A stretch of DNA of 64,000 nt from Albula goreensis. Lineage: Eukaryota > Chordata > Actinopteri > Albuliformes > Albulidae. Made by a program: the position numbers and the translations under genes. Numbering within the stretch: the first letter of the stretch is position 1; every line of letters begins with the position of its first letter. Below, piece after piece: positions 23,601 through 35,860 of this stretch. The notes under the pieces were generated by a model, which worked only from the letters and a program-made list of their open reading frames with translations, ran no database searches and was not told the DNA's origin. The stretch spans positions 30,084,501 to 30,148,500 of the forward strand of contig CM040748.1 in the NCBI GenBank assembly GCA_022829145.1. Direction: 5' to 3'.

Positions 23601-26030
23601 CGTAACTAACCTTCATCATTGTTCACTATGTGCATGTGACATCATTTCCTGTGTCATTTGAGCAGTATCTGTGGCAACAGGGGGCCCTAAGGTTCATTGC
23701 CAACCTCTGTCAGATGGTGTTCCCAGCTTCTTCAATTTTAAGTATTGTTTTTTATTTGTCTTTTTGCCTCTGGTAGTTGAAAATGAAAAACAAAGAAGCT
23801 TCATTAAGTTAAGTGTGCTATGAGAAATTTTTACTTTTTGTTTTCCATTGTAACATTATTCCAGTTGATGAGCTTTGGGTAAATGTTGATTGACATGTTG
23901 GTCAACCAATCAGTACTTAGCAAACATCACTAGCCAACACTCCTCCTATCAAGCTCCAGCAACAGCTCGATACTCCCGCCTTTAGAAGAGACCGCTGTGG
24001 CAAAAGCTTAGTGGATGGCCTGTCAGCACAACCAATGAGCAGACACCCATTTCCAAGGTAGTGAAACTTTGATGCTGGGTTAGTGTGACAGTGCTTCAAT
24101 AATCATGCAATATAGTTTTTATTTGGCTACATATTTAGTGTCATCACAGAACTTTGATAAGACAGCCTGCTAAATCAGAGCATTCTGTAACAGACCGATT
24201 TCAAATTCATTCTGATCCTACTAGGTAGGGCTAATGCTACTCAATAATAAATATGTTGTCCCAGATTCAAGAACTAGCTAACATATCCTTGGTTGCTCTT
24301 TTTATCCTAAGCCAATAGCAAGTCTAGATGGGACGAGTTCTTCTCATTACTTTTATGTCCTACTGTCATTACTAGGTGTAATTGTGCTTTGGAATCTAGT
24401 TTACCAGCATGCAGTTATTGCTTTATTACGTGTTCCACAGTTTTATCCTCTGTTACTCCCCCTTTCCACCATGTTCCAGATTTATCTTTCCCGCTGCTTT
24501 TCCTTTTAGCTGTATGTGCTGAATATTAGATGGTGAGTATTAGGCGTGTCCTTGCTCGCACTTGAAAATTGTGCTCTATATTAAACATAATAGCACTGAG
24601 AAAATAAGAACACACAATTGTTAGAACGGGACATTAAACTAACCATGTTCATAATTTACAAGTAGATTAAGTATCAGGACATAAATGGTATTTTCATGTC
24701 TATTCTCTGTTCTCCTTGTCAGAGGCTGTAATCCACTGTATGCGATAATTTCCTCCCGTTTATACTTTTTATCTGAATTAAAGTTAATGTGCAACAGTGC
24801 ACCCATTAAAAAAGGATGATGGAAAAATTGGATAAAAATACCGGTTGCCATAGTACAGCTGAATCAGGCTTAACAGCTTTATAGTACCCTTTTAACTAGT
24901 GATGCAACTAGAAATGACTGAAGCCACACTGCAACAGGTTTTATTCATTCAATAGAAAGGAACGATAGGTCAGACCTCCTGAGAACACGCTTCATCCAGC
25001 CAGTACTTGACAGGCTCGTATTAGCAAAGCTACATGGTTATTAGCATCCACTAACGCTTTTTCTACAAAGCGGGTAAAAAGGGGTAGGTGCTTAAGGTTG
25101 TAACTTCCTCAGCTAATTAAATCCACCCTGCCAAATGGAAAAGATTTGATACATTTCCAGATACTCAATCATAGCTTGGCCTTATGGATTCAAAACTATT
25201 CCTCACATGTTCTCTCAGTAAGAGTAACTAAGATAGGCACAGGGTTATTTTGGATTCTGTTTGTTTATTGCAAGTCTGTATAACACTTCAGCTTAGCTGA
25301 AGCTTACATCTGTTTTATACTTTACAGATAACTAGGGAATTGGAGCACAAATAATGTGGTTCTTTTTTATTTTTCACCATGTCCAGGCAGAATTGTTTTG
25401 TATGGAACACTAAATTTTTAATAAGTTGTTCTGAATCCCTTAGCGAAAATGCGTTATTTCATTCTCAAGCATAAAACCTCACTATGTTTATTTGCTTTTT
25501 TCTTTTCACATAAAAGGTTTCATAAACATGTTTAAGCTCTGCTATGATAATTTTGCTTCATATCTGTTCAAAGTGTTAACACATGGTAAAAGTTAACTAT
25601 GAAAAAGAAAAATGAACAAGAAAGAAACTTTGTTTTCTTGAAATCTTGATTGAATAACCATAAAATATTAACATTTCTTCAGATATATCCCAAATGAGCC
25701 TTTAATCTAGACAATGTTTTTATTTTGTTTTCCAGACATAAATGATCACCTCAATTTTTATTTAATGTGTTTATCTTCATTTTATACAGTGTTTCATTAA
25801 CCAAAATCGACTTAATGAACTAATTCTTACTGGCTTTTATAGAACTCCAAGTGATTTAGCTGTGCATTAGTAAGAAAAAATAGGACAACAAGAATAGGAA
25901 GATTAAGGAAGATAGTAAACAAGGTAATAAACAAAAAAAGGCTGCCACACACTTAAAAGGTAAGGTTGGTGTCAACAATAACATAACAGTACTGAGTGAT
26001 GGTCTTCACCCCATTTTATTTTGAGAAGGC
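23601..26030. other. AT-rich DNA, nothing recognised
   Basis: No gene, repeat family or RNA is recognised. Short frames at 23917-24099 and 24639-24851, both minus, are unsupported. Confidence 0.5.
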
Positions 26031-26185
26031 GATCTTTCAAGATGGCAAAGCATCCATCCACACAGCATAAAGTAGCCACTTGCCGGTTTGAGGAGAATGA
26101 AACTGAAGTTATTTGTGTGCCTCAGCCTTCTCAGTCACCAGATCTTAACCCAATGGAGAAAGCGTTTATGGGATATTCCGGTATG
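26031..26185 (+). pseudogene. Tc1/mariner-type transposase relic
   Basis: One frame reads IFQDGKASIHTA and stops; after a frame change the sequence continues to PSQSPDLNPMEKAF. These are the hallmarks of the Tc1-like DDE transposase catalytic core: FQ-D-N-xPxH around the second acidic residue, and WPSQSPDLNPIE just before the third. The Asp in QDG is kept, the usual Asn has become Lys, the linker carries a stop and frameshift, and the final acidic region is reduced to PME. No terminal inverted repeats were found nearby, so this is an inactive fragment. Confidence 0.75.
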
Positions 26186-26289
26186 ACACCTGAGACTCTA
26201 TTTTCCAACCCGTGTAAATAAATAATGAGCCAATCACGTGGAAGAGAGGGTCACGCATGGTGGCCCTGCTAACTGACTTTCCCATGTAC

Positions 26290-26720
26290 ATTTTTTATTC
26301 CCCTGCACATGCCGTGAATACAATCCATCATTTATTGAAATTGACTGTGTCAGTTGAAGGACCGATGTTAACGCAAGATTTTATAAACTGCTTCTTTAAC
26401 AGTTTTGTCATCGTAGTCACGCTGCTCGATTAAAGAAGGGAGAATCACAGAAGCCTAATGTCTTGTTTGAATGTGCTTTAAGGCCAGCTTATTCAGCAAA
26501 TATATTTGGACATGTCACTGTTTGGATGCTCTCCTATGACTGTCTTGGAATTTCTCACCCTGCTTAATTCTGCCATAGATTTCATGTGGCATTCACCCTT
26601 GATCTTGAGCCGCTGTGAAAACGTAGCCCAGACACCAGGCTACCCATTCCAGCTAATGAGATTATCCACAGACAATGAGGGCCATTAATCACAAATGTGT
26701 CATTTAAGGAAGACACTAAA
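26290..26720. promoter_or_regulatory. Candidate conserved noncoding element
   Basis: Complex, low-repeat sequence. It contains CAGCTAATGAGATTATCC at about 26650-26667 and GCCATTAATCACAAATG at 26681-26697, i.e. homeodomain cores and two GATTA/TAATC K50-type sites within 50 bp. The 60-codon frame 26506-26688 has no recognised domain. Regulatory function is inferred. Confidence 0.35.
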
Positions 26721-26929
26721 AACCTACACTATGTCCCTCACCGAGCATTAAATCCTATTAGCATATTATTACAATTTATAATGATTAGCATAAAAGTGGT
26801 ATGGTCCGGCAGCACAACAAAATGTCCTTCAATCAGACTGGCGTTAGTTGTGTGCTTCAGTGAGAAGCTAAGTGGTGTTGCTTTGGGTTTTATTGGGTTA
26901 ATGGGGGACTCTGTGGTTGATAGAAGGAG

Positions 26930-27290
26930 AGAAGCGGTAATTTGGTAGCCTGCTGCGGCAAGAGTGAGGATGAAAGGGACACTGAGGTTTAATCCCACGC
27001 TTGAGCACTTGCCTGGCTGGGGTCGGCTCGAGTGTGGGGTGAGCTACGGCAGGTATGCAACTCGATAAAAAAAGCAAACACAAAGGCATCGGGCTGCGAA
27101 AACCAGTAACCTTGAAGGCTTAGTATCCCCTGCCATTCCGTTTTTTAAATTCCTCTTTCCTGGTTGATCAGATCAACAAGAGTGGCACGGTATTGTGTAC
27201 CACAAGACGTGTTCTTATTTAGCCCGCAATAATTAAAGCTTTTGAAATGCTGAGCTGTGGGTTCGCCAAGGGGCAGGTTGACTGCAGTTG
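26930..27290. promoter_or_regulatory. Candidate conserved noncoding element, moderately GC-rich
   Basis: The block around 26990-27260 has higher GC than its flanks and no simple repeats. It contains CAATAATTAAAGC at about 27227-27239 and the partial palindrome GTTGATCAGATCAAC at about 27163-27177. Function is inferred from texture only. Confidence 0.3.
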
Positions 27291-29089
27291 TAAGTATCTT
27301 GAATGTCCGTTGTTTGTACATTTAGACAGATGTCTTAATCGGGGTGTGTTTATTTGGAACTGTTTTTGTTACATGTATTAATAACATTTAAAAATAAGTA
27401 TAACTAAAATGAATTACTGAAATGGTCAAAAAACAGAAAAATTTCATTTATATTTTGCATGTAAATAAAGACATGCCTAGTAACATGTTCAAAAGGTATT
27501 TACAGTTATGCTTGATAATTTTTATAATTTATTTACATTTTTTCCACATAGCATTGGCTTTTGGACACACTTGGGTCTTTGTTAAAACAAAAAACAACAG
27601 ATGTGGCTATTCCAATTGGGAAGATACGTCATTCTGTTTAGCGATGCAGCGCTTAGCCTAGGGCCGAGTCAAGCCCTTTTTGAGTATAATCCAGACCGAT
27701 GTTCTTATCCTTTACTGCAGATGGAGGGCTCAGCAACATCTTGAACAAAGTGGGCATACAGTCTCTCCATGTTTCACTTTCATCACGTAGAAACGGGGGC
27801 AAATTGAGAGCTTGGTTGGGTCAAATCGCCCCTTTCCACCACTGAATGTCCTTATCTTCTCAGGCTTCCAATCAGTCTGTGTCATTAGAATGTTTCTCTA
27901 CCACCTATTCCCCATTGAGCAGTCACAAGTGGCTTCTTCAGAGTTAAGCACATCGCCGAAGCCCGTCTCTACAGCCGTGCGGTGTTCCTGAAAGCCAGCA
28001 CATGGAGACACCTCACTCTATAAACCACTTAAGTGCAGTGACATGAAATGATCATAGAAATGGTTTCAATAATTCACATAGCTCACATTCTTTCAGTCTC
28101 CCTACACTTTGGGCCCTGATGCCCAGAGGGGAATGGTGTTGCATTATTGAAGTCACATGTTAAAGGGTTTTTTTCCCAGGAAGGCTCAGAAATGTAATGC
28201 GCTGGGCATTCATGTGGCACACAAAGTTAAGGCACAAGTTTGTGATACTAAAGCTGAGCATTCTGTAACTTTACAAATCTCATTTTTAATATGGCCAGAG
28301 ATCCACATCATCAAAGTATCTAACTATCTCATTCGCAGAAGGGATGGAACAGCGGGAAACAACTTGACACATTGCTCTCTATCGGCCTACCCTGGCTAAT
28401 CAGACAGCTGCAGGTTTGATAACTGAATTCATGTTGACTCTGTTCTTCTGATACAACGGGAAACTTGATTGGTGATTCATCTGGAGAGTGAAAACAGCAA
28501 AACAGAATCACGATGTGAATCGGAGGAGGCACAACAATGACCGCTTCCTCTGTGAGACTATAAGGGGAGGTTGGCAGACAATCAGATTACATAGTTCTGT
28601 TTAGGGGAAAAAGGTGGAAAAAGCTGAAGTGTAAGGCAAACCCATAACACACACGAGTGACAGCTGTTTTCTTTACTAATCCCGGCTGACAAAAATCTGA
28701 CACCATGCATTGCTTTTTCCCAAATCGCCAATTCTGCTCTTCCGACGTCAAACAATGGGAAGCAATCTGTATACATGTAGTGAAAAAGAAGGCAGAAATA
28801 AACGGAGATATCAGAAAATGCTTTGCCATTTTCCCCAGAATTCCTTTCTTTTGTTACGTTTTGCTCCTCTATTTTATTCCAGTTTTTCTTAATGCGAAAC
28901 AGCTTAACCCAAAATTGTCACTCAGCTATGGTGCAAGTAGTTTGAGACTGACTAATGGCTCTGTAAATATAAATGAAGCGCTTAAATTATTTATTTGCTT
29001 GCTGTTGCAAAGGTCTTTATCTAGACTGACTAACAATGGTTGCAGCTTTTTTTTAAACACTGTAACCTGTTTTCTGGGGGGATTGTGTT
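27291..29089. other. Mixed unique DNA, no supported gene
   Basis: No recognisable gene. Several antiparallel frames overlap at 28329-28892, which suggests low stop density rather than coding. The 128-codon frame 28705-29091 plus has no recognisable domain. Confidence 0.45.
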
Positions 29090-30070
29090 AAAGAAACATC
29101 TTGTGCGCTTCGTCAGCGGTGACCCGCCCTGTGTCTAGCACCTACAATTCCCAGTCCAGCATTCCGACCTCAGATCCTCTCTCCCTCCCATTTAGATGAA
29201 TGTTTTTAGTGCTTTAGAAGACGCTTGTACCCATCATGCTGTTTAATAGGTTGTTGGTAGATTAAGTGGAGCTTGAAATGAAACACCGAATCTAAAAGAC
29301 AGAGACCGTTTAAGTCCATATAAATCCCCCTAGAGTCTACAGCCAAGGTGTGGTGGTATGGATGACATGCTCCGGGACTGTGTTGACATTACCTCAAGAT
29401 GGCCTTCCTGACACGAGTCATTACTTACAACGCATTACTTCCCCCGCTCATATGTTTCCTGTTACGGCCAGTCCGCATATTTAATCATCTAGATATGTTT
29501 GAGCTCTCACTCCCGGGAGTTTCACATCTTTTAGATATATCACATCCCTCAGGATTTTAGAGGACCAGAGATCCTGAGAGTAGCCCTCCTCACAGCAATA
29601 GGGGAAAGAGGGAGAGGTAACGCTGCAAATAACACGACTGTGTCACGAGTCACATGAGCTGTTCCCGCTTTGGTTCAGAACTCGAGCCCGCGTGCTTGTT
29701 TCCCGTCGCTCCCTCCTATCAGTCACCGCGACGGCGCCTTATTTCTCTGCCGCAGTTCGCCGGTGGTGCTGGGATCTCTCCCCCCCGCCACACACGTCTT
29801 GGCCACTAAAGCACTCCAGTTGCAGGGTGAGGAAGGTGCACCATCATTCTCCAGATAACAACGTGAGAGCCCTTATCACGGTGATCGAAGCGTCGCAGAG
29901 ACAGGGCAGATAATGAGCTGTCTGAGCTCTCCCATTCTCATGCAGCAAAATGGGAGTTGCAGGCACTCCTGGAGAACGGGGTTGAGAACACAAAAAGTCA
30001 GTGACACAGGCACACTCGCTGTACAGGCCATAAGACTGCCGAGCACGACCTGCTGTCACCCAGCTATTGG
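29090..30070. promoter_or_regulatory. GC-richer block; candidate regulatory DNA
   Basis: Across 29640-30060 the sequence is clearly more GC- and CpG-rich than average, with several CG dinucleotides at 29680-29765, and both strands are open over long stretches (29670-29913 plus, 29844-30059 minus). No splice-bounded exon or known protein motif is visible. A CpG-containing enhancer or an unrecognised exon region are the alternatives. Confidence 0.35.
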
Positions 30071-31884
30071 ATGACTTCAGTGCGCCATAAACATTTTTTT
30101 ACAGCTTGAATCTGTTCATTACACTTTTGTATTTGCAGCCGGAGCCTGGATTTGAACATTTTTTCTTATATTTGTCTTAAAAATAAAACCAAGTCTTCCT
30201 TTTTTTCTCAGTGTAAATGCAATTCAGTTCTTCATTATTTTTGGCCCATTCAGCCGAACTTCCATCCTTCTTCCGTAGCTTTTCTTTCAGCAATTGAAAT
30301 CACGCAGGTGTAAAGGAATATGTATTGACAAAAAAGACTTTTGTGCGGAAAGGAAGGAGGTGTGAGAATGTGGGTTTGCGTCAGAAAAGATCCTCAAACT
30401 ACACAGGTAACATTCTGAGATGATTCTGAATCAATTCTGCAAACTTCCAGGGGTTTGGGAGATTCGAAAAGTACACATTCCTCCAATCACCTTAACAAAA
30501 CAAAAGAGGAAGTTGTTTACTTGCAATACATTTCAACCACTTATTCAACACAAAATCCCGAAGATGAATTGGATGTCGACAGTGAAGAGCAGCCCCCAAG
30601 CTCTGCTTTCTGTTTCACATGAGGTGCAAGATGCTTAAAACTCCCACAAAATAACCCACACTTTTGTAAAATGTCAGTTTTAGCTTTGAAAGGCTCCACT
30701 TATACATCTCTATCCTACCAAAATCACAATTCAGCCTATAATTCACCTTCATAATTACCACTAGCTTGAGTCCTCCACTTTAGTGATCACTGAATCACCA
30801 AACTGTTTATGAGGGAAAAGAGATGTTTCATGTCATTGTTTGGATAAAATGAATTGAATCTGGGCGTCTAACTGAATCCGGTCATTCATTCGCATAGTTT
30901 TCCCTCAATGCCCTTTGGTTATATGGGCAGATTGCCAGAAACTGCAAAATAATATGGACAGATGACATCTCTGGTAGAACCTGACAAAAAAGGGGAAAAA
31001 AATCAGAGTGCTCGTTTTAATAGGATCGTGTGCATAATATCCCGACAAGTACTTTTATGAAATTCATTAAATTGTTTCATGCAGAGATGTCACACAATAG
31101 TTTTTAATTTGATTCACAGTGACCTTTATTGAACTTAATTAATATGGAGTATGGCTAATGAAGCAGTGTTTTAAGATTAATTATTAAAATGTAGCCCCCT
31201 TTTTGTCCTCCTTTGATGAGGAGGAAAATAGAATTGTAGGTTTTATTTCACAGGGCGCTGAGAGAGGCTGGTGTGAAATCGGCTTGCTTGCTGTGAGTGC
31301 CAGCGGTTATTTACTCTTTGCAGCAAATGGTAATATACCAGATGCTACATATGGGGAGAGACATGATAGTTAATATGATGCAACATTGTCATTAGTGCTT
31401 TAGAAGAGCCTACAGGTGTTAATTAGAATTTTGTCAAAGTCCTTCATGATGTATTCTTGGAAAACACAAGAGGTACAGAGATTTGGTCGGTCTTGGTAAT
31501 AATCGTAAGGCGTTATTTAGCAACCTGTATTTCAAAGGGAAGTTTAGGCAGGTGGAAATCTCACTCATAGCTAGGAGTTCATACTGACTGTATCCCAGAA
31601 GGAGGTTTTCTTTTGAAAATGAAAGTTTATGGGGTGTTTAGGGGTCTCCCCATGTATGCAGTGAATCGTACGAGGAGGCCCATTGCCCATACAGCCAGGA
31701 GCTAATGTACATTTTTAATCAGGTGAATTTTCAGGTATTTTGTACAATTATTCATGTTCCCCTTGGCCAACTGATGGACAAACTGGAAATTGAATCTGGT
31801 GTGCATCTCTCTGATTGGCTCTCTCACATCCCCAGCACAAATGCCCCTGCTGCTCTCCACTGCCCAAAATCAATGCTCTGTGAC
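30071..31884. other. Unique AT-rich DNA, no gene seen
   Basis: No recognised elements. The segment 31120-31180 contains ACTTAATTAATATGG and GATTAATTATTAAAA, clustered homeodomain-type cores, but is short. Confidence 0.45.
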
Positions 31885-32150
31885 TCACCGTGCATGTACT
31901 GTGATGCACTTTTTTATGTTTTGCGATTGGATGCTCTGTGTTTGTATTGTGGCTGTATGCACTGTTTAAATGTTGTGATTGTTTTGACTGTGGATGTATT
32001 GTCATGGTGACACTATGTCTGTATTGTGGTTGCATGCATTGTGTATGTACTGTGACCATATACAGTGGGCATTTCCAGTGAATGTGTGGACTGTGCATGT
32101 GTTGTGATTGACTATGTGCATGTTGTGACTGTATGCACTGTCTATTACAG
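31885..32150 (+). repeat. Degenerate minisatellite, about 20-25-bp unit
   Basis: Variants of TGTATTGTG(A/G)-TGTATGCACTG recur: GCATGTACTGTGATGCACT, TGTATTGTGGCTGTATGCAC, TGTATTGTGGTTGCATGC, GTATGTACTGTGACC, GCATGTGTTGTGATTG, TGTTGTGACTGTATGCACTG. The unit length varies and copies are diverged. Overlapping frames rich in His, Gln and Ser on the minus strand (31748-32203) come from this repeat. Confidence 0.7.
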
Positions 32151-34403
32151 TTGTGTACAGAACCCAGTGTTTGTATAAGTATCTGTATTTGATAAGGCAG
32201 CAAAATTATTTGTATTTGTATTCAAATAAAAGTGGAAACAAGTGTAAAAATCCTATTTCTGTTTAGGATATTACAGTGTTAATATGAGTGTTCTTCAATA
32301 AGCTATTATAATAGTTATGAACACTTAAATGTACTATTGGTTTACGGTTTTCATAAACCCAGCGATAAACATGTATAACCATAAACGTCTGAAAAGAAAA
32401 TCATTTCAAACTAACATTCAGTTCCTAATCCACAAAGTAAACTATAAATTAGTAAAAGCCTCGTGAACTTTGTGAACCCCGCAGCCACCCGCCCTAATTG
32501 GAGGGCGCTGAACAGACAGAATAAAAACAAACAAAAAATCATTACAAATTAAAACTCTCCTCTCTGAAGTACCATACACCAAGAACTAAACTTTAATTAA
32601 CCCCTGACTGAGAGAATACATGTTTTATTCTATATATAATTATCTATAATTATATAGCTATCAATATGATTATAAATTGAAAGATACAGCCTTGGGAGTA
32701 CAGTGTTGTATTATGTAATTTCTCAACTGTCTGCCAAAATACAAGCTTAACAAAAATTAAGTTTTTAACCCTTTTTTTTGTTTGTTTTGTTTGTAAGCCT
32801 GTATGTAGCTGAATGTTTTATATATTTTCCTTTTTATTCACCAAATTATTCACTGAGACTGCATTGTGGTCACAAGGTTAAGAGCCGCAGGTAGACTCCC
32901 TACCGCCTCATTCCTTCATCTTTGTTTTCACATCTTGATTAAGTTGTGGTAGAACCGAGAACGAGAGAAGTGCCAAAGAGATGGTAGTTGGTAGCAAGTT
33001 GCAACCACATTGAGAAGCTTGCAAAAACCTTTATTCTAGTAGGGCATCAGGTCAAGGGAAATCATTACTCTCACTGTGTCTGTTATTTGCTTTGCTGCAG
33101 GGTGGTTGGGTGGGTAAACTTATTTTGCATTAAAAGCAGCTAAAATGGGTGATGTAGAAGACTGACTTGCAGGGTTAGGACATGGCCGTGTTGTTGATGC
33201 AGTGAAGTGGGGGGTTGGGTGGATACCAGGGTAAGATGCTTGAAATGCAAGTGATTGTGCGTCTACCGAATTTACTATAGATCACCTTGGACATGCTGTA
33301 CCAGTTTTTTTGGCTGGGGGAATCACTACAAGTAGGCTCAGCATGCACCTTCTCCTCTATTTTGTGTTCCAAATCCATGTTGGAAAATGGGGTAGGGGTT
33401 GAGGGACAGCAAATGAGTGGTCAAAAACAGATTGCTAACTAAGGAGGTAACTTAACTCGTCGACAACGGAACTAACAATAGATTCTGCTACCTGCAAAAA
33501 GGAGAGTAGCTGAACATCGTGTAGGTGAACTATAGCTGATAACTACACTGCCAGAGCTAACGTAGGCTAGCCTTCTCCTCCCGGTCAAACAAACTCCGCT
33601 TCACATATTGCCAGTCCAACAGGAAAACAAAAGACAAGTAACATTATAATAAACTATCTCAGCAAACCAGTCAAGGTAAAAAAAACCTAATCAAACAATA
33701 GTGGTGTAGCAATGTACTACGTTTTGCCTACGTTTATATTTTAATCAGGCTGCGCTGCTCCTTTTCAGTCTGTGCTCTCTCTCTCTTCTACTCTTCTATT
33801 GTCACGTCAGCACAGGCAGGCGGAGCACAAATACCCACCGCGCTCAACACCAGCTATTTGACAGGTTTTTTTTTCTTCCTGAAAAAAACATTTAAACGAA
33901 ATAAATATTCATAAAAGCCCACTATTTGTGCTTTGCTGAATACTATATTCAGATTTGGCTCCACCCCTACTGCGTATGCATTTGTACCATGTGCACTTTG
34001 TACATCTTATGAGATGCGGTGCTGTCCCTCTGTATATCCTAAATCATGTGCATTTTCTACTTGTAAATGAGACTGAATTTTCAGGCTTGGCTGGACAATG
34101 AAGTTGCATTCTATTCCATTTATTATCTTAAAAAATAGGCCATAAAACACTATGCCCTAAGGCCAGCCCTACAGTCTTTTAGTTGATTAATGCAAATTAT
34201 CTTAGAGGGTAAACATTGACATTGAAAGTTAGAAATGAGAAAGACAGTCCGACAATGGCAAGGGACAACTTCAGATGGATTATGTTAATCTATAAGTTAA
34301 ATGTGCAAACTATACCCTGAAAGAGAAGACCTTCCAATTCATGTGCGGCACTCAACATGCACCCTGTGATAACTTTCAGTCTGTATTTTCTGTATATCCC
34401 ATA
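32151..34403. other. AT-rich unique DNA, no gene seen
   Basis: Contains an AT-only patch at about 32627-32680 with small TATA/ATAT palindromes, and a G-rich patch GGGGGGTTGGGTGG at about 33208-33221. No gene or recognised transposon. Confidence 0.45.
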
Positions 34404-34411
34404 CCTGTGGT

Positions 34412-34512
34412 CAGTGGCGCAGGAGAGATTTTTGAGGTGGGGGGGGTCGGGGTCCCTATGAAACTGGGGGGGGGGGGGCATATACCCCCGTCCCCCGCTA
34501 TCTGCGCCCCTG
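34412..34512. mobile_element. 101-bp hAT-type MITE with perfect 8-bp target duplication
   Basis: The element starts CAGTGGCGCAG and its right end, read in reverse complement, starts CAGGGGCGCAG: terminal inverted repeats with 10 of 11 matches and the CA(G/T)-type ends of hAT transposons. It is bracketed by identical octamers CCTGTGGT at 34404-34411 and 34513-34520, the 8-bp duplication that hAT transposases make. The interior is only 79 bp and G-rich, with a G13 run and further G5-G7 tracts. It has no coding capacity, so it would need a transposase in trans. Intact duplications suggest a fairly young insertion. Confidence 0.88.
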
Positions 34513-34520
34513 CCTGTGGT

Positions 34521-35299
34521 ATATTCAGAAATCCAGATTCCAGCCCTTGGCTTATTTCATCCAATTGGGCCATATTTGTGCTGAAAGAGAACATTTCCGC
34601 TCCTTGTTGTTGAAGATGTTTAAAAGAGAGCGATTCTGCCACTCCCTTGTAAGATTGTCAGAGCTTTGATCCCCCTACTGTCACACAAACGGCAGTTTGA
34701 TTGCCTGCTCTGAACCGTGATTTGAGAGTGCAGAACAGCTGATAACAGCTAGCAACAACTTTTTTCCTTTAATCGTCTTTTATTTAGAGAAAAAGTATCA
34801 AATATTTAATATTTTTTGTTTATTTTCTTTGGCAAAAAGTCTTTTCAGTCGTATTTTTTTGTTTCGCCATTTGCCTATCATTCTTGTCAGTTGTTTGTTT
34901 CACATAACTTTCATTTTTGTCTTTTTTTTTCCCAAGTTTCACTTTTTAAAAAATAAAATCTACTGTTCTTGAGAGAGCAAATTCCTTATTCAGAGTAAGT
35001 AAAACACAACCAGAGACAGTGTGATACAAATGTAATATGAATTAAAAGGTAAAAGGAACATTGGTAGCAGTTCTCAAATACAAGGTTTCCTCTGGGGAAA
35101 TACAGAGCTGAAAAGCACTCCGGCAGTATTAGCTATTTAAATATAAATAGTTTTTAATGCCATTAGTCTTTCACAGTACTGTTGTGTTCAGTGTGCTTTT
35201 TCCTTGCACAGTTTGTATACTAAGTTTAGTCTGCATGCGCCCTACAATAAATCACACTAAATGTTTCCCCTGTTAGACAAAGATCTAATAGTGAATTTT
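34521..35299. other. AT-rich unique DNA, nothing recognised
   Basis: T-rich tracts near 34854-34866 and 34920-34931. No gene or repeat family recognised. Confidence 0.5.
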
Positions 35300-35860
35300 T
35301 ATTGTGGTGCTTGGCGCTCGGCTTAGTTTCTCACACTCGTATCCCCCTCTCCTGCTCAACAATGCAATTATCGAGCTTATAACAAATGCTGACCTTCCAA
35401 ACACTTCTCTTCCAGTTTAATCATTAAGTGCGGGATGACCTCACATTAATTGCGAGTTCTGGAAGGCTCGCAGCGTGTTATCGTTCCCCGAATGAAACCA
35501 GAAGTTATGATAGCTACCTAAATGTTAATTAATTCTGATAAATCAGTGTATGTGCGCTATTACGGTATTGGTAATTTGCACTTATCATCTGAATGCCGCT
35601 TGTTTTCTTCATCACCGCCTCACGAGGGACGCGTCGCGCCCTTATTTGGTATTCAGTACTCTGATATTCTCAGAGCTCATCTCCGCCTTTATTTTTATAA
35701 AGTTTCGACAGATACTAAGGATTATTGGGAAGAGAACGATAAAAAATGTACACGAGCATACAATGTCTGAGAATATTGCACTCATTAAACATTTAATTAC
35801 TTATAATGAGGTCATATTAATGATTTATGCATCATGTTTATTAATGTAGGAAACAATACA
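35300..35860. promoter_or_regulatory. Strong candidate conserved noncoding element
   Basis: A 0.55-kb stretch without low-complexity sequence, open in two plus frames at once (35522-35770 and 35550-35849). Homeodomain/POU-type motifs are dense: TTTAATCATTAAG (35416), ACATTAATTGC (35443), TTAATTAATT (35525), CATTTAATTAC (about 35790) and TGATTTATGCATCAT (35821). CpG-rich GAGGGACGCGTCGCGCCC lies at about 35624-35641. This texture matches developmental enhancers in vertebrates. There is no experimental or alignment evidence here. Confidence 0.45.

Noticed and set aside
31748..32203. 151-codon minus-strand His/Gln/Ser-rich frame
   Set aside because: It is the translation of the degenerate minisatellite at 31885-32150.
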